Below are positions 34,799 through 43,440 of a stretch of DNA of 64,000 nucleotides, piece by piece (within the stretch, counting starts at the first letter, position 1; the number at the start of each line of letters is the position of its first letter). Below the pieces are notes generated by a model. That model did not search any database. It was not told where the DNA came from and was given only the letters and a program-made list of their open reading frames with translations. A program made the translations under genes and the position numbers. The stretch is from Sedimenticola sp. (GTDB lineage: Bacteria > Pseudomonadota > Gammaproteobacteria > Chromatiales > Chromatiaceae), in NCBI GenBank assembly GCA_026994195.1, contig JALWRH010000041.1, forward strand, positions 1 to 64,000. Direction: 5' to 3'.

Positions 34799-36724
34799 CA
34801 TGCGTGGCAGGCGCAGGATGAACAGGGTGCCTTTTTTCTCGTCTGACTGAACGCTGATCGAGCCGCCATGAGCCTGTACCAGACGCCGGGTGATGGCCAG
34901 TCCCAGCCCGGTACCATCGGGCTTGGTGGTAAAGAAGGGCTCGAACAGGCGTTCCCGGTTTTCTTCGGGAATGACCTCTCCCTGATTGTGAACGCTCGCC
35001 TGCAGGACTTCATCATCTGCTGCGCTGACATCGATAGTCACCGTGCTGCCGGGAACAGCAGCGTCCACGGCATTGTTCACCAGGTTGATGAATATCTGCT
35101 GCAGCCGGTCGGCATCGGCCACCAGGGGCAGGGACGGCTGGGCGCAGGTCAGTTTCATGTCCACCTGTTTTTCCTGCGCCCGGGGCAACTGGTTGTTTAC
35201 CAGGTTTTGCAGGATGGGACAGATGTCAGTTTTCATAGGATTGAGAGTGAAAGGACGGGCGTACAGCAGAATATCCGCCAGCAGGCGGTTTATGCGCGCC
35301 ATTTCCTGTTCTGCCAGATTCAGCCTTTTGCGCGCCGGTTCGGGCAGTTCCGTGTTCTCGAAATAGTCCAGAGCCATGCTCACAGTGGCCAAGGGCGTAC
35401 GGATCTCGTGGGCGATATCCGATACGAACTGGCCGATGGCCGCCAGGCGGGCATGTTCCGCAAGCTTCAGGGTGCGGCTGAAACTGAGAGTGATAACCGT
35501 GGCCAGATTGGACAGCAGTTCCATGTGCTCGCTCTGGTAGGCATGGGCTTGGCGGGTGGCGAACACCAACACGCCGGGAATGGGGCTGCGTGAGGTCACG
35601 GGCAGAAAAATGGCATCACGGCGGCCCCGTTCGGAAAGCACCTGCAGGAACCGGTAGGCGGAACGCTGCAGGGCGGTTTCACGGATATCCGGAATATGCA
35701 GGGCTTGTCCGCGGTTCAGGCAGTCTTCCAGCAGGGTGTTCTTCAAGGCGAAACGCAGCATCCCCAGCTCCTCGGGTTCTCCGTCCGCATAGGCCCGCTC
35801 CAGCTGGATGTTGCCATCCGAGGATACGAACAGCACGCCCACCCAGTCCAGGGGCAGCAGCTCCGGGAAGCTTTTGGAAACGAACTCCAGGGTTTCGTCC
35901 AGGTCGCTGCCTTCCTGCAGACGGGTGGTAAGTTTGAACAGCGTGTCCAGGCGCGAGGCCAGTTGGTTGAATGAGCGGGCGATATAGCCGATTTCATTGT
36001 CCGTCTTCAAAGGCAGGCGGTAGCTGAAATTGCCGGCGGAGACCTGATGAAAGCCCTCCACGGCGGAATCCAGAGGGCGCAGAACCCGCAGGTAGAACCA
36101 GAACATGATGCCGATGGCGATGATCAGGGCCACGGCAAAGGAGGCGCGGATAATGATGTTGGTTTCCCGGGTGCGCTGCTGGATGTCGGTATCCAGGGCC
36201 TTGAGCAGGTCGCGGGTTTTCTCCAGTAGCTCCGGATTGCGATCGACGATCAGGGTGGCGGCCTTCGCCAGATGGGGCATGTCATCCGGCCCCATGGTCT
36301 TGTTCAGATCCAGAAGAAACTTCTTCCAGTACTGCTCCAGCTCGAAAGCGGCATCCAGAGTATTTTCGCTGAGCACCGGATTCATAGGTTCGTGCATCTC
36401 CAGCTGGCGCTGGAAATCACCGCTGGAGAAAGCCTTGCAGATATCGTTGAACTGTGCCGTGTTGTGCATCAGATCCTGGTAGTACAGACGCAGATCCCGG
36501 GTATAGGCAGCAGTGTTCTGTGGAGTGTTTTTTTCGTAGTTCATGGCCTGCATGGCCATGTGCTGGGCAGTGGCCTGCAGTTCTCCGGCCAGACGCAGCA
36601 AGGCGCCCTGGGTGCGCTGTTCATCAAGAATCCTCAGGGTGTGCAAGCTGAAAAAACTGAACAGAGCGATGAGCCCCAGCAGGGCCACGCCAATCTGAAA
36701 TTTAAGGGTGTGGGTGAATTTCAA
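34793..36724 (-). CDS. Orphan sensor histidine kinase (TM-sensor-TM-HAMP-GAF-HisKA-HATPase)
   Basis: 643 residues. TM1 (about 8-28) and TM2 (about 192-213) bracket a 160-residue helical periplasmic domain ('QHMAMQAMNYEKNT'). HAMP (214-268) and a GAF domain (about 275-415) follow. The phospho-His is in 'SDIAHEIRTPLATVSMA', and the ATPase has NLVNNAVDAA, 'LFEPFFTTKPDGTGLGLAI'. No response regulator gene is adjacent. The periplasmic helix pattern resembles NarX/PilJ-like four-helix sensors but lacks a clear motif. Confidence 0.92.
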   Translation of the reverse strand: MKFTHTLKFQIGVALLGLIALFSFFSLHTLRILDEQRTQGALLRLAGELQATAQHMAMQAMNYEKNTPQNTAAYTRDLRLYYQDLMHNTAQFNDICKAFSSGDFQRQLEMHEPMNPVLSENTLDAAFELEQYWKKFLLDLNKTMGPDDMPHLAKAATLIVDRNPELLEKTRDLLKALDTDIQQRTRETNIIIRASFAVALIIAIGIMFWFYLRVLRPLDSAVEGFHQVSAGNFSYRLPLKTDNEIGYIARSFNQLASRLDTLFKLTTRLQEGSDLDETLEFVSKSFPELLPLDWVGVLFVSSDGNIQLERAYADGEPEELGMLRFALKNTLLEDCLNRGQALHIPDIRETALQRSAYRFLQVLSERGRRDAIFLPVTSRSPIPGVLVFATRQAHAYQSEHMELLSNLATVITLSFSRTLKLAEHARLAAIGQFVSDIAHEIRTPLATVSMALDYFENTELPEPARKRLNLAEQEMARINRLLADILLYARPFTLNPMKTDICPILQNLVNNQLPRAQEKQVDMKLTCAQPSLPLVADADRLQQIFINLVNNAVDAAVPGSTVTIDVSAADDEVLQASVHNQGEVIPEENRERLFEPFFTTKPDGTGLGLAITRRLVQAHGGSISVQSDEKKGTLFILRLPRML

Positions 36725-36823
36725 AAAAAACTCCGGTTTTCATGCACGGTGGCGGCCAAGCCAGTAAAATAACATTCCTTTTTGCCTTGCGGGCATAGTT
36801 TTGCCTGTATACAGACCCTGCCC

Positions 36824-37756
36824 ATGGCCCTGAATCTTTCAGACACTGCAGAATTATCCAGCATCCGGGACTGGGTGCGCTGGGGCGCCAGCCGGTTTAC
36901 CGAGGCGGGTCTCTTCTTCGGTCACGGCACGGACAATGCTTTTGATGAATCCCTGGCCCTGGTGCTGCATGCCCTGCACCTGGATCACAGCCTGCCGCCG
37001 GATTTTCTTGATGCGCACATCACGGCCAGTGAGAGAGAGCAGGTGCTGGCGTATCTGCGCGAGCGTATCGAGACCCATGTGCCCGCTGCCTATATCACCC
37101 ATGAGGCGCATTTTGCCGGTCTGACTTTCTACGTGAATGAAAATGTGCTGGTGCCGCGCTCGCCCATTGCCGAACTCATCGAGGCGGAATTCTCCCCCTG
37201 GCTGGCACCAGGCGATGATCTGGAGATTCTGGATCTATGCACCGGGTCGGGATGTATCGCCATTGCCTGCGCCCACTACCTGCCCCATGCCCGGGTGGAC
37301 GCTTCGGATATCTCCCCCCTGGCCCTGGACGTGGCCCGGGTGAACGTGGAGCGCCACCAGGTGGAAGACCAGTTGCATCTGTTCCGTTCTGATGTGTTCG
37401 ATGAGCTGCCCCATCGCCAGTATGATCTCATCGTCAGCAATCCACCGTATGTGAGCGAGGAGGAGATGCTGGGACTGCCTGAGGAATTCCGCCATGAACC
37501 TGCCCTGGGGCTGGAAGCCGGTGCAGATGGCATGGATATCGTGGCGCGCATCCTGTGCCAGGGAGGCGCTTACCTGAAACCCGGTGGTATCATGATTGTC
37601 GAAGTAGGAGACAGCATGGGACACCTCATGGAACGCTATCCCCAGGTGCCCTTTATGTGGCTGGAATTCGAGCGGGGAGGCCACGGGGTCTTTCTGCTCA
37701 CGGCCGAACAACTGAACGAATACCAGGACATTTTTCTGGAGGAATGTGACTCATGA
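36824..37756 (+). CDS. prmB: Ribosomal protein L3 glutamine methyltransferase PrmB
   Basis: 310 residues, the usual size. SAM site 'ILDLCTGSGCIAIA' and the catalytic NPPY motif in 'LIVSNPPYVSEEE', typical of HemK/PrmB enzymes that methylate glutamine. The N-terminal domain (MALNLSDTAELSSIRDWVRWG) matches PrmB rather than PrmC. ATG 36824 is preferred; an in-frame TTG at 36782 gives an atypical N-terminus. The stop overlaps the next start by 4 bp. Confidence 0.94.
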   Translation: MALNLSDTAELSSIRDWVRWGASRFTEAGLFFGHGTDNAFDESLALVLHALHLDHSLPPDFLDAHITASEREQVLAYLRERIETHVPAAYITHEAHFAGLTFYVNENVLVPRSPIAELIEAEFSPWLAPGDDLEILDLCTGSGCIAIACAHYLPHARVDASDISPLALDVARVNVERHQVEDQLHLFRSDVFDELPHRQYDLIVSNPPYVSEEEMLGLPEEFRHEPALGLEAGADGMDIVARILCQGGAYLKPGGIMIVEVGDSMGHLMERYPQVPFMWLEFERGGHGVFLLTAEQLNEYQDIFLEECDS

Positions 37757-38076
37757 CCCTGCGTCGTGCCAAGACTGCCGAAGAATATATCGACTGGATC
37801 AAGAACGCCGTTTTCGAGGCCAAGGATCTCAAGGACTGCTTCATGTTCGAGATAGAGGACATGACCCGCTTTCCCAGCTGGGTGGAGCCTCTGGAAAAAA
37901 TGATTAACGATGTGCACCAGTCCATGGTGGACGGCACCTACCATTTTGGCCGGGAGGACCTGCCATTCATGGATATCCTGTACCGATACGGCGACCAGAT
38001 TCCTTTTCATACCCTGCTCAAGCAGATCAACGAAACCCATCGCAAGGGACTGGAAGTCGAAGAAGACGATGACTGA
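37753..38076 (+). CDS. Conserved small acidic protein, unknown function
   Basis: 107 residues, soluble, rich in aromatic and acidic residues ('DCFMFEIEDMTRFPSWVEPLE'; tail EVEEDDD). No motif I can name. Overlaps prmB by 4 bp and precedes hemN by 21 bp, so translation is coupled to prmB. It looks like a single helical domain and may be a small binding partner, but there is no direct evidence. Confidence 0.82.
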   Translation: MTLRRAKTAEEYIDWIKNAVFEAKDLKDCFMFEIEDMTRFPSWVEPLEKMINDVHQSMVDGTYHFGREDLPFMDILYRYGDQIPFHTLLKQINETHRKGLEVEEDDD

Positions 38077-38097
38077 CCACCCGCACCGGAGCCTGTA

Positions 38098-39480
38098 ATG
38101 GAACAGCAACTGATATTGGATGACGCCCTGATCGCCAAGTACGACCAGAGCGGCCCCCGTTATACCTCTTATCCCACCGCAGTGCAGTTCCACGATGGTT
38201 TCACCGCGGATGACTACGCACAGATCGCCCGGGACACCAATGCCAGCGGGCGGCCCCTGTCCCTGTATTTTCATATTCCCTTCTGCGACACCATCTGTTT
38301 CTACTGTGCCTGCAACAAGGTGGCCACCAAGGACAGGAGCAAGGGGGATGAGTACCTGCAGCGCCTGTATCGGGAAATTGCCCTGCAAGGAGAGTTGTTC
38401 GATCGGAGCCGTCCCGTGGAGCAGCTGCACTGGGGTGGCGGCACCCCTACCTTCATCAGTCACGCGGAGATGCGCGAACTAATGCGCGTTACCGGCGAGC
38501 ACTTCCAGCTGTTGCCGGATGACCAGGGCGAGTACTCCATCGAGATCGACCCCCGGGAGGCCACGGCCGAAACCGTGGGGGTGTTGCGCGAGATCGGCTT
38601 CAACCGTATGAGCCTGGGCGTACAGGATTTCGATCCCCGGGTGCAGAAAGCAGTGAACCGCATCCAGAGTGAGGAAGAGACCCTGGCGGTGCTCAATGCC
38701 GCCCGGGCCGAGGGTTTCCGCTCTGTAAGCATCGACCTTATCTATGGACTGCCTCACCAGACCCGGGAAAGTTTCGAGAACACCCTGGAGCGGATCATCG
38801 ATGTCGGGCCGGATCGCCTGTCCGTGTTCAACTACGCGCACCTGCCGCAGATCTTCAAGCCCCAGCGCCGTATCGAAGTCAATGAGCTGCCGCCGCCAGA
38901 AGTCAAGCTGGAGATCCTGCACATGACCGCCGCCAAGCTGGCGGCAGCAGGCTATGTGTATATCGGAATGGATCATTTCGCCAAGCCGGATGACGAGCTG
39001 GCCGTAGCCCAGCGCGAAGGCACCCTGTACCGGAATTTTCAGGGTTACTCCACCCATTCCAACTGCGACCTGGTGGGCATGGGTATCACCTCAATCGGCT
39101 CCGTGGGCAACTGCTACGCGCAGAACCTCAAGGGACTGGATGACTACTACCAGGCAATCGACGCCGGGCAGCTTGCTGTATTCCGTGGCGTGCGTTTGAG
39201 CAAGGATGATGAACTGCGCCGGGACGTGATCACGCGCATCATCTGCAACTTCTCCCTGGATTTCAGCGCTGTGGAGAAACAATGGAATATTGATTTCAAA
39301 GATTACTTTGGCCCGGAGCTGGAACAGCTTGCCGGTATGGTCGATGATGGCCTGTTGGAAATCCGGGACAGCGGCATCCACGTGCTGCCCGTGGGCCGCA
39401 TGCTCATCCGAAATATCTGCATGGTGTTTGATGCCTATCTCAAGGATAGCAAGGGGCAGCGTTTTTCCAAAGTGATCTGA
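38098..39480 (+). CDS. hemN: Oxygen-independent coproporphyrinogen III oxidase HemN
   Basis: 460 residues. Radical-SAM cluster in 'FCDTICFYCACNK' (C-x3-C-x2-C, followed by the HemN-specific extra Cys). 'HWGGGTPTFI' and 'EIDPREAT' follow, and the C-terminal substrate domain is complete, as in true HemN rather than HemW. Converts coproporphyrinogen III to protoporphyrinogen IX without oxygen. Supports haem supply under low oxygen for the cytochromes encoded here. Confidence 0.95.
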   Translation: MEQQLILDDALIAKYDQSGPRYTSYPTAVQFHDGFTADDYAQIARDTNASGRPLSLYFHIPFCDTICFYCACNKVATKDRSKGDEYLQRLYREIALQGELFDRSRPVEQLHWGGGTPTFISHAEMRELMRVTGEHFQLLPDDQGEYSIEIDPREATAETVGVLREIGFNRMSLGVQDFDPRVQKAVNRIQSEEETLAVLNAARAEGFRSVSIDLIYGLPHQTRESFENTLERIIDVGPDRLSVFNYAHLPQIFKPQRRIEVNELPPPEVKLEILHMTAAKLAAAGYVYIGMDHFAKPDDELAVAQREGTLYRNFQGYSTHSNCDLVGMGITSIGSVGNCYAQNLKGLDDYYQAIDAGQLAVFRGVRLSKDDELRRDVITRIICNFSLDFSAVEKQWNIDFKDYFGPELEQLAGMVDDGLLEIRDSGIHVLPVGRMLIRNICMVFDAYLKDSKGQRFSKVI

Positions 39481-39550
39481 TGTAAGTCATTCGCTTTCCA
39501 GGGCGCTCATCGGGATTTGATCCACAACAAGTTTATTCATCGTAGTAACA

Positions 39551-39554
39551 GGAG
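39551..39554 (+). promoter_or_regulatory. Shine-Dalgarno fixing the start of the DUF2934 gene
   Basis: GGAG lies 7 bp before ATG 39562, which excludes the longer in-frame start at 39517. Confidence 0.7.
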
Positions 39555-39561
39555 CAGTAAG

Positions 39562-39897
39562 ATGGTAAGGAAAAAAGAGGAAGAGAAAAAAGCCGCTGGC
39601 GCCAGAAAGAAAGCCGCGAGCAAGAAGAAAGTGGCAAAGAAGAAAACCGCGAAGAAGAAGATCGCCAAGAAAAAGCCTGTCGCCAGCAAGGTGGCCGGCA
39701 AGAAGGTTTCAAAGAAAAAAGTCAGCAAGAAAAAAGCGCCGGTCAGAAAGCCCCGGGTGAGCGACCAGGAACGCTATGAAATGATCCAGCGCCACGCTTA
39801 TTTTCTTGCCGAAGCACGCAATTTCCAGCCGGGACACGAGCATGACGACTGGCTGGAGGCTGAACGCTTCGTGGACGGAATGCTGAAGAAATCCTGA
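39562..39897 (+). CDS. DUF2934 protein with histone H1-like lysine-rich tail
   Basis: 111 residues. Residues about 5-70 are Lys/Ala-rich with repeated KKK(V/A/T) units (e.g. KKKVAKKKTAKKKIAKKK), like eukaryotic H1 tails and bacterial AlgP/H1-like DNA-binding proteins. The C-terminal about 40 residues are a DUF2934 domain (RYEMIQRHAYFLAEAR ... DDWLEAERFV). Probable DNA-associated protein, but its target is unknown. It ends on the base before the stop of the convergent norF gene. Confidence 0.85.
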   Translation: MVRKKEEEKKAAGARKKAASKKKVAKKKTAKKKIAKKKPVASKVAGKKVSKKKVSKKKAPVRKPRVSDQERYEMIQRHAYFLAEARNFQPGHEHDDWLEAERFVDGMLKKS

Positions 39898-40191
39898 TCA
39901 GAAAGTTGCCAGGCTGGTCCACTGGGCCAGCCGGGGACCAAACAGCCAGGTCAGTATCATCAATGCGGGAACCAGCAGGCCAAAAAGCCGCACCGTGCGG
40001 CGGATGGCCAGGCTGGCGTCGCCCAGTTCCATGAACTCATCGATAATCAGCCGTCCCTTGATGGCGGTGATGAAAGCCACGCTGGTGATGATCCAGAATC
40101 CAGGGTGGGCATATTCCCCCATGAGCGCACTGCTCAGGGTCAGAGCCATAAGAAAAAGCCAGGAAATGGTGAGCCGTTTTCTGTTGGTCAT
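39898..40191 (-). CDS. norF: NorF-like / cytochrome oxidase subunit IV-type membrane protein
   Basis: 97 residues with three hydrophobic helices ('LTISWLFLMALTLSSALMG', 'GFWIITSVAFITAIKGRLII' region, 'LFGLLVPALMILTWLFG'), the pattern of NorF. Nine bp after norE. Family role: with NorE it increases nitric oxide reductase activity; mechanism is unsettled. The assignment rests on the pairing with norE and the size. Confidence 0.82.
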   Translation of the reverse strand: MTNRKRLTISWLFLMALTLSSALMGEYAHPGFWIITSVAFITAIKGRLIIDEFMELGDASLAIRRTVRLFGLLVPALMILTWLFGPRLAQWTSLATF

Positions 40192-40200
40192 GGTCTTTCC

Positions 40201-40764
40201 TCAGGGCAGCACATAGAACAGGGGGAAAATCATCAGCCAGATAAGATCCGTGGCATGCCAGTAGCTGGCAAAAGCAATCATGCCCTGATGGGCGCTGGCA
40301 GTGTAGCCGCCAAACCAGGTGCGCAGCATGATCCACAGCATTCCCAGCAGTCCCCAGCTCACATGCACCAGGTGATTGAAGGTCAGGTAGTAGTAGGTCA
40401 TCTGAAAAACATCTCCGTCGCCAATGACGCCACGCTCCAGGTTCCAGCGGATTTCCAAAGCCTTCACTACCGGGTAACCGATTGCCGTAAAAAATGCCGC
40501 CAGCAGCCAGCGAAAGCTAGTTGAAGCCTGGTCACTACGTATGGCGAGCACCGCCCGGGCCACGAACCAGCTGCTGGTCAGCATGATGACCGTATTGGCT
40601 GTACCCGCCATCAGCGACAGCTTCTCCGGACCCGCATGAAACACTTCCGGGTGATTGACTCTGGCGATGAAATAGACCAGGAACATCAGGCTGAACTCCA
40701 TCAGCTCGGCGAAGATGCCCACCCATATGGCGCGGTTGCCGGGAATACGGCTTTGGTTGGACAT
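40201..40764 (-). CDS. norE: NorE, cytochrome c oxidase subunit III-family protein
   Basis: 187 residues, five helices, COX3-like. It starts 'GNRAIWVGIFAELMEFSLMF' and ends with 'YWHATDLIWLMIFPLFYVLP', where the conserved histidine in 'SYWHATDL' matches subunit III-type NorE. Known to accompany NorCB nitric oxide reductase. No norCB genes are in the window. Upstream 530 bp are intergenic. Confidence 0.88.
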   Translation of the reverse strand: MSNQSRIPGNRAIWVGIFAELMEFSLMFLVYFIARVNHPEVFHAGPEKLSLMAGTANTVIMLTSSWFVARAVLAIRSDQASTSFRWLLAAFFTAIGYPVVKALEIRWNLERGVIGDGDVFQMTYYYLTFNHLVHVSWGLLGMLWIMLRTWFGGYTASAHQGMIAFASYWHATDLIWLMIFPLFYVLP

Positions 40765-41334
40765 AGCCTATGAAGCGTTCGGATAGCACATATGCCCTAA
40801 GGATACCGGCCTGGGAAATCGTCCACAACTTTCAGTGCGTGCATCTCTGGGCATTGATAACACTTTTTGTTGATATGCCTCCCTATAAATGGGGGCGACG
40901 GGGGTATGTCAGGCTAGATGCTGCTTCCCGGGTGTGGGCATCCACTTGCCAATGATCTATGTGAGGATAGTGCTGTGGAGAATGAACGGGAAATACATTA
41001 AACGCACAAGGAAATATGTTACCGGCAGCAGCGAAGGTGTGGCACACTATGAATAAAATTAGTAGAAAAAAGGCCGGCACACGCCGCCTGGTTCTGTAGG
41101 TAGGCCCATAAAGTGCTGTTGACACATAATTCTCTTTATGTGACGGAATGGAGTTATCTTAAAGGAGATTGTTCCACATCCACCTTTCATGCTGAGTATT
41201 TTATCTAGATATCCAAAATGATAAATACAAAGAAGATTTGATGACTATTATAGTATTCATAAGTTCTATGTAATATTAGACTTGTCAGGGGCATGTTTAT
41301 TCAGGTGTCCTATTGCTATCAGGAGAAGTTTAAA
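40765..41334. other. Intergenic region between norE and the AT-rich islet
   Basis: No convincing gene; an 80-codon minus-strand frame at 40883-41125 has no ribosome site or family likeness. GC falls sharply after about 41.1 kb, marking the left edge of the AT-rich islet. TTGAT half sites near 40853 and 40870 are not a palindromic FNR box. Confidence 0.7.
41321..41325 (+). promoter_or_regulatory. Shine-Dalgarno for a TTG-started lipoprotein gene
   Basis: AGGAG lies 9 bp before TTG 41335. Starting there yields a clean lipoprotein signal peptide; starting at ATG 41293 places 14 unsuited residues in front of it. Confidence 0.65.
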
Positions 41335-41973
41335 TTGAATAGGGAATTGATTAGCGCTTTGGTTTTATTTTTGCTTGTCTTGTCTGGATGTGCATCAAAT
41401 AATATAGAAAAAGATTATTCTTTAGAAAAGCATCCAAACGATGGTCTAATTGTGGTGTCAGTAACTAAAGATGGTGGTCCAGGATCATTAGGATATGACG
41501 TAAATTACTATATTAGTGATGCCAATGGTGATCCATTTGCTCATCTTATTGCATTTGGTTCCACCGAGCCATGGACAAAAGAAGGAGGTCTGACGATAAG
41601 AGGAGCTTTGACTGTGCTGTCGGCTCCAGAGGGGACGTATAAGTTGTCTGATTGGAGAATAGTCGGGGCGAATGTAATTATATATCCAAAGTATAACCCT
41701 GATCCAATAGAGTTTGTTGTAAAGAAAGGGGAGATAACTTACATTGGAAATATTCATATGCATATGATAACGGGAAAAAATATATTTGGTATATATATAA
41801 CAGGAGGAGGTGTTCCGTATATATATGATATGTATGATAGGGATATAAGGTTATTTGTTGATAAATATCCTCAGTTTTTTAGTATGCCTGTACTAAGAAG
41901 AGTTCTTAAGCAGGGAATTTGGGCAAGAAGCCATGAAAGCACAATGCAGCTCAATCAAGTTCCAGTAAAATAG
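41335..41973 (+). CDS. AT-rich lipoprotein of unknown function, first of two
   Basis: 212 residues from TTG 41335. Lipoprotein signal MNRELISALVLFLLVLSGC, with Cys19 as lipid site. The mature part is beta-rich; 'APEGTYKLSDWRIVGANV' followed by 'VVKKGEITYIGNI' resembles DUF2846-type beta-sandwich lipoproteins that display a 'PxGxYxLxxW' turn, but this is a weak likeness. A later 'DMYDRDIRLFVDKYPQF' segment is typical of that group too. Codon use is markedly AT-rich compared with neighbours, suggesting horizontal acquisition. Confidence 0.78.
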   Translation: MNRELISALVLFLLVLSGCASNNIEKDYSLEKHPNDGLIVVSVTKDGGPGSLGYDVNYYISDANGDPFAHLIAFGSTEPWTKEGGLTIRGALTVLSAPEGTYKLSDWRIVGANVIIYPKYNPDPIEFVVKKGEITYIGNIHMHMITGKNIFGIYITGGGVPYIYDMYDRDIRLFVDKYPQFFSMPVLRRVLKQGIWARSHESTMQLNQVPVK

Positions 41974-42064
41974 GTGGTTCTCTGCTATTAAATATTAAGT
42001 ATCAGTGTGAGTAATATTAACAAGTGAATGATATGGCGAAAACATAGATTTGGATGGCGGCTAT

Positions 42065-42508
42065 ATGGTTTTACTGAATAAATTGAGTAGACTGGTTGTA
42101 TTTTTATCGCTGGTGTTGGTTGGCTGTGCGTCTAATGTATATGAATATGACCCGAATGAAAAAGTGGAATTGGGAATTATTGTTAGCAAGGAATCACCTA
42201 AATACAAGGAGTTGGAGCGCATGAGGGAGGGTATAGAAAATGCCTCCCTGGCAAATGCGATTAGCATGTATGGGGTAGTAGGTGTGGTGGCTCATAAGGC
42301 TGGTATTGGTTTGCCGACGGACGTCAATGATTTTCAAACACCATTTACCAGCTATACTGTAGTCACGTCTTCAAAAAAGAAATATCTTGTTAAGGACAGG
42401 TATTCAGGGTTCAATATCAATGATTGTGTAAAGGTATTCATCAGTGAAGATAGTACAAAGTATCCTCTACGGATTGCGCGGGGGTTTGGTTGTGCTGATT
42501 CTCAATAG
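42065..42508 (+). CDS. AT-rich lipoprotein of unknown function, second of two
   Basis: 147 residues from ATG 42065 (a TTG at 42050 is in frame). Signal MVLLNKLSRLVVFLSLVLVGC with a lipobox LVGC. The mature part reads 'VELGIIVSKESPKYKELERM', a Gly/Val-rich middle (MYGVVGVVAHKAGIGL) and a C-terminal beta region with two cysteines (INDCVKVF, GFGCADS) that could form a disulfide. Same low GC as the first lipoprotein, 91 bp downstream of it. No family recognised. Confidence 0.75.
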   Translation: MVLLNKLSRLVVFLSLVLVGCASNVYEYDPNEKVELGIIVSKESPKYKELERMREGIENASLANAISMYGVVGVVAHKAGIGLPTDVNDFQTPFTSYTVVTSSKKKYLVKDRYSGFNINDCVKVFISEDSTKYPLRIARGFGCADSQ

Positions 42509-43440
42509 AACCAGTTGATAGAAGATGTAATAGAGGGTCTCCGCTCGTGATAAAGAATGATAGAAGACAGCATCAATTGATTGAACCAATTGGCGTCTCC
42601 TGACAGGATTTTGAAAAACTCCTTGCGTGGGCTTTTTCCGCCACGGAAGCAGAAAACGCGGTTTCCGGCTTCTCCTGTTTTCAACGACTTACAGCCATTA
42701 AAAAGGCTGGCACATCCTTGTGCCACACACAGGCTGTTCAAGAACGGTATTCTTCAAAAGCTTGCTGCTAGGAAAAGCCAAAGTTTCTACACCAATAGAG
42801 ACGAAAGCAGCCTGATCTGCATTGTTTCCACGCCGCGACGGGGTCTTTCCTGTTATCCAGCATGGATATCGCCCACACACGGCCAGAAATCGTTCTACCG
42901 ATGTTGGCAAAAAGGGTGAAATTCAGAATGGAAATGGGAAGGGGCTGCCCCTGGCAGGGATTGTATTGACCCGGGGAGAAATATCGCCGGCAGTTCCAAT
43001 GCCCTGAACCCAGTGCTCTGCCCGGGCTTCGACCACCGCTTCCACCTTATCCAGTTGTCCCACCAGAGAGAGAAATAGTTTCTCGAAAGATTGGCTTAGT
43101 TCCTGCCAGGCTCGCATTACCAAACCGAGGCGTTGCAAAATGGGTAAGTGAGCGGCATCGATCTGTGTTCTGCCGATTGCTGGGAGGGACGTCGCTGGGT
43201 GGATGGTCTCCCTCTACTATGTACAATGTCGCTCCGGCGGGGTTGGTGGGTGCGATTGTCACGGAACAGGGAGTTATTCATTCGCCAGACGCAAAAAAGC
43301 CCCATTAGCACATGATGTGAATCCCCCTGAGGGCCGCATTCGCGTTTTGCGAGGATTTTCCCTGTGACCCGCACCCCGGAGGTGGAATTATGGTAAAATT
43401 CGGCCCTTAATTGTTTTAGCCACTCAGGCCGTTTAAACAC
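42509..43440. other. 930-bp intergenic stretch upstream of gyrA
   Basis: Short frames on both strands (e.g. 42581-42919 plus, 42923-43138 minus) lack ribosome sites and likeness to known proteins. Composition returns from AT-rich to genome-average near 42.6 kb. It holds dispersed-repeat copy 2 (42603-42685) and, near the end, the gyrA leader with TAAAAT at 43394-43399 as a possible -10. I read it as decayed or non-coding sequence. Confidence 0.65.
42603..42685. repeat. Dispersed two-hairpin repeat, copy 2
   Basis: It starts ACAGGATTTTGAAAAACTCC and ends GAAGCAGAAAACG...GGCTTC, closely matching 30369-30445. It sits immediately after the AT-rich lipoprotein islet and may mark its right edge. 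Confidence 0.68.

Noticed and set aside
39600-39740. Short tandem repeats that might suggest a CRISPR-like or satellite array
   Set aside because: They are lysine codons (AAG/AAA) of the histone-like tail in a coding frame.
40853-40880. Possible FNR/DNR box upstream of norE
   Set aside because: Two TTGAT half-sites occur but in the same orientation, not as the TTGAT-N4-ATCAA palindrome.
40883-41125. 80-codon minus-strand frame with a hydrophobic segment
   Set aside because: No ribosome site and the rest is His/Arg/Pro-rich noise; weak as a gene.
42581-42919. 112-codon plus-strand frame after the lipoprotein islet
   Set aside because: It begins inside the dispersed repeat, has no Shine-Dalgarno and odd composition (Arg/Pro/Cys scattered).
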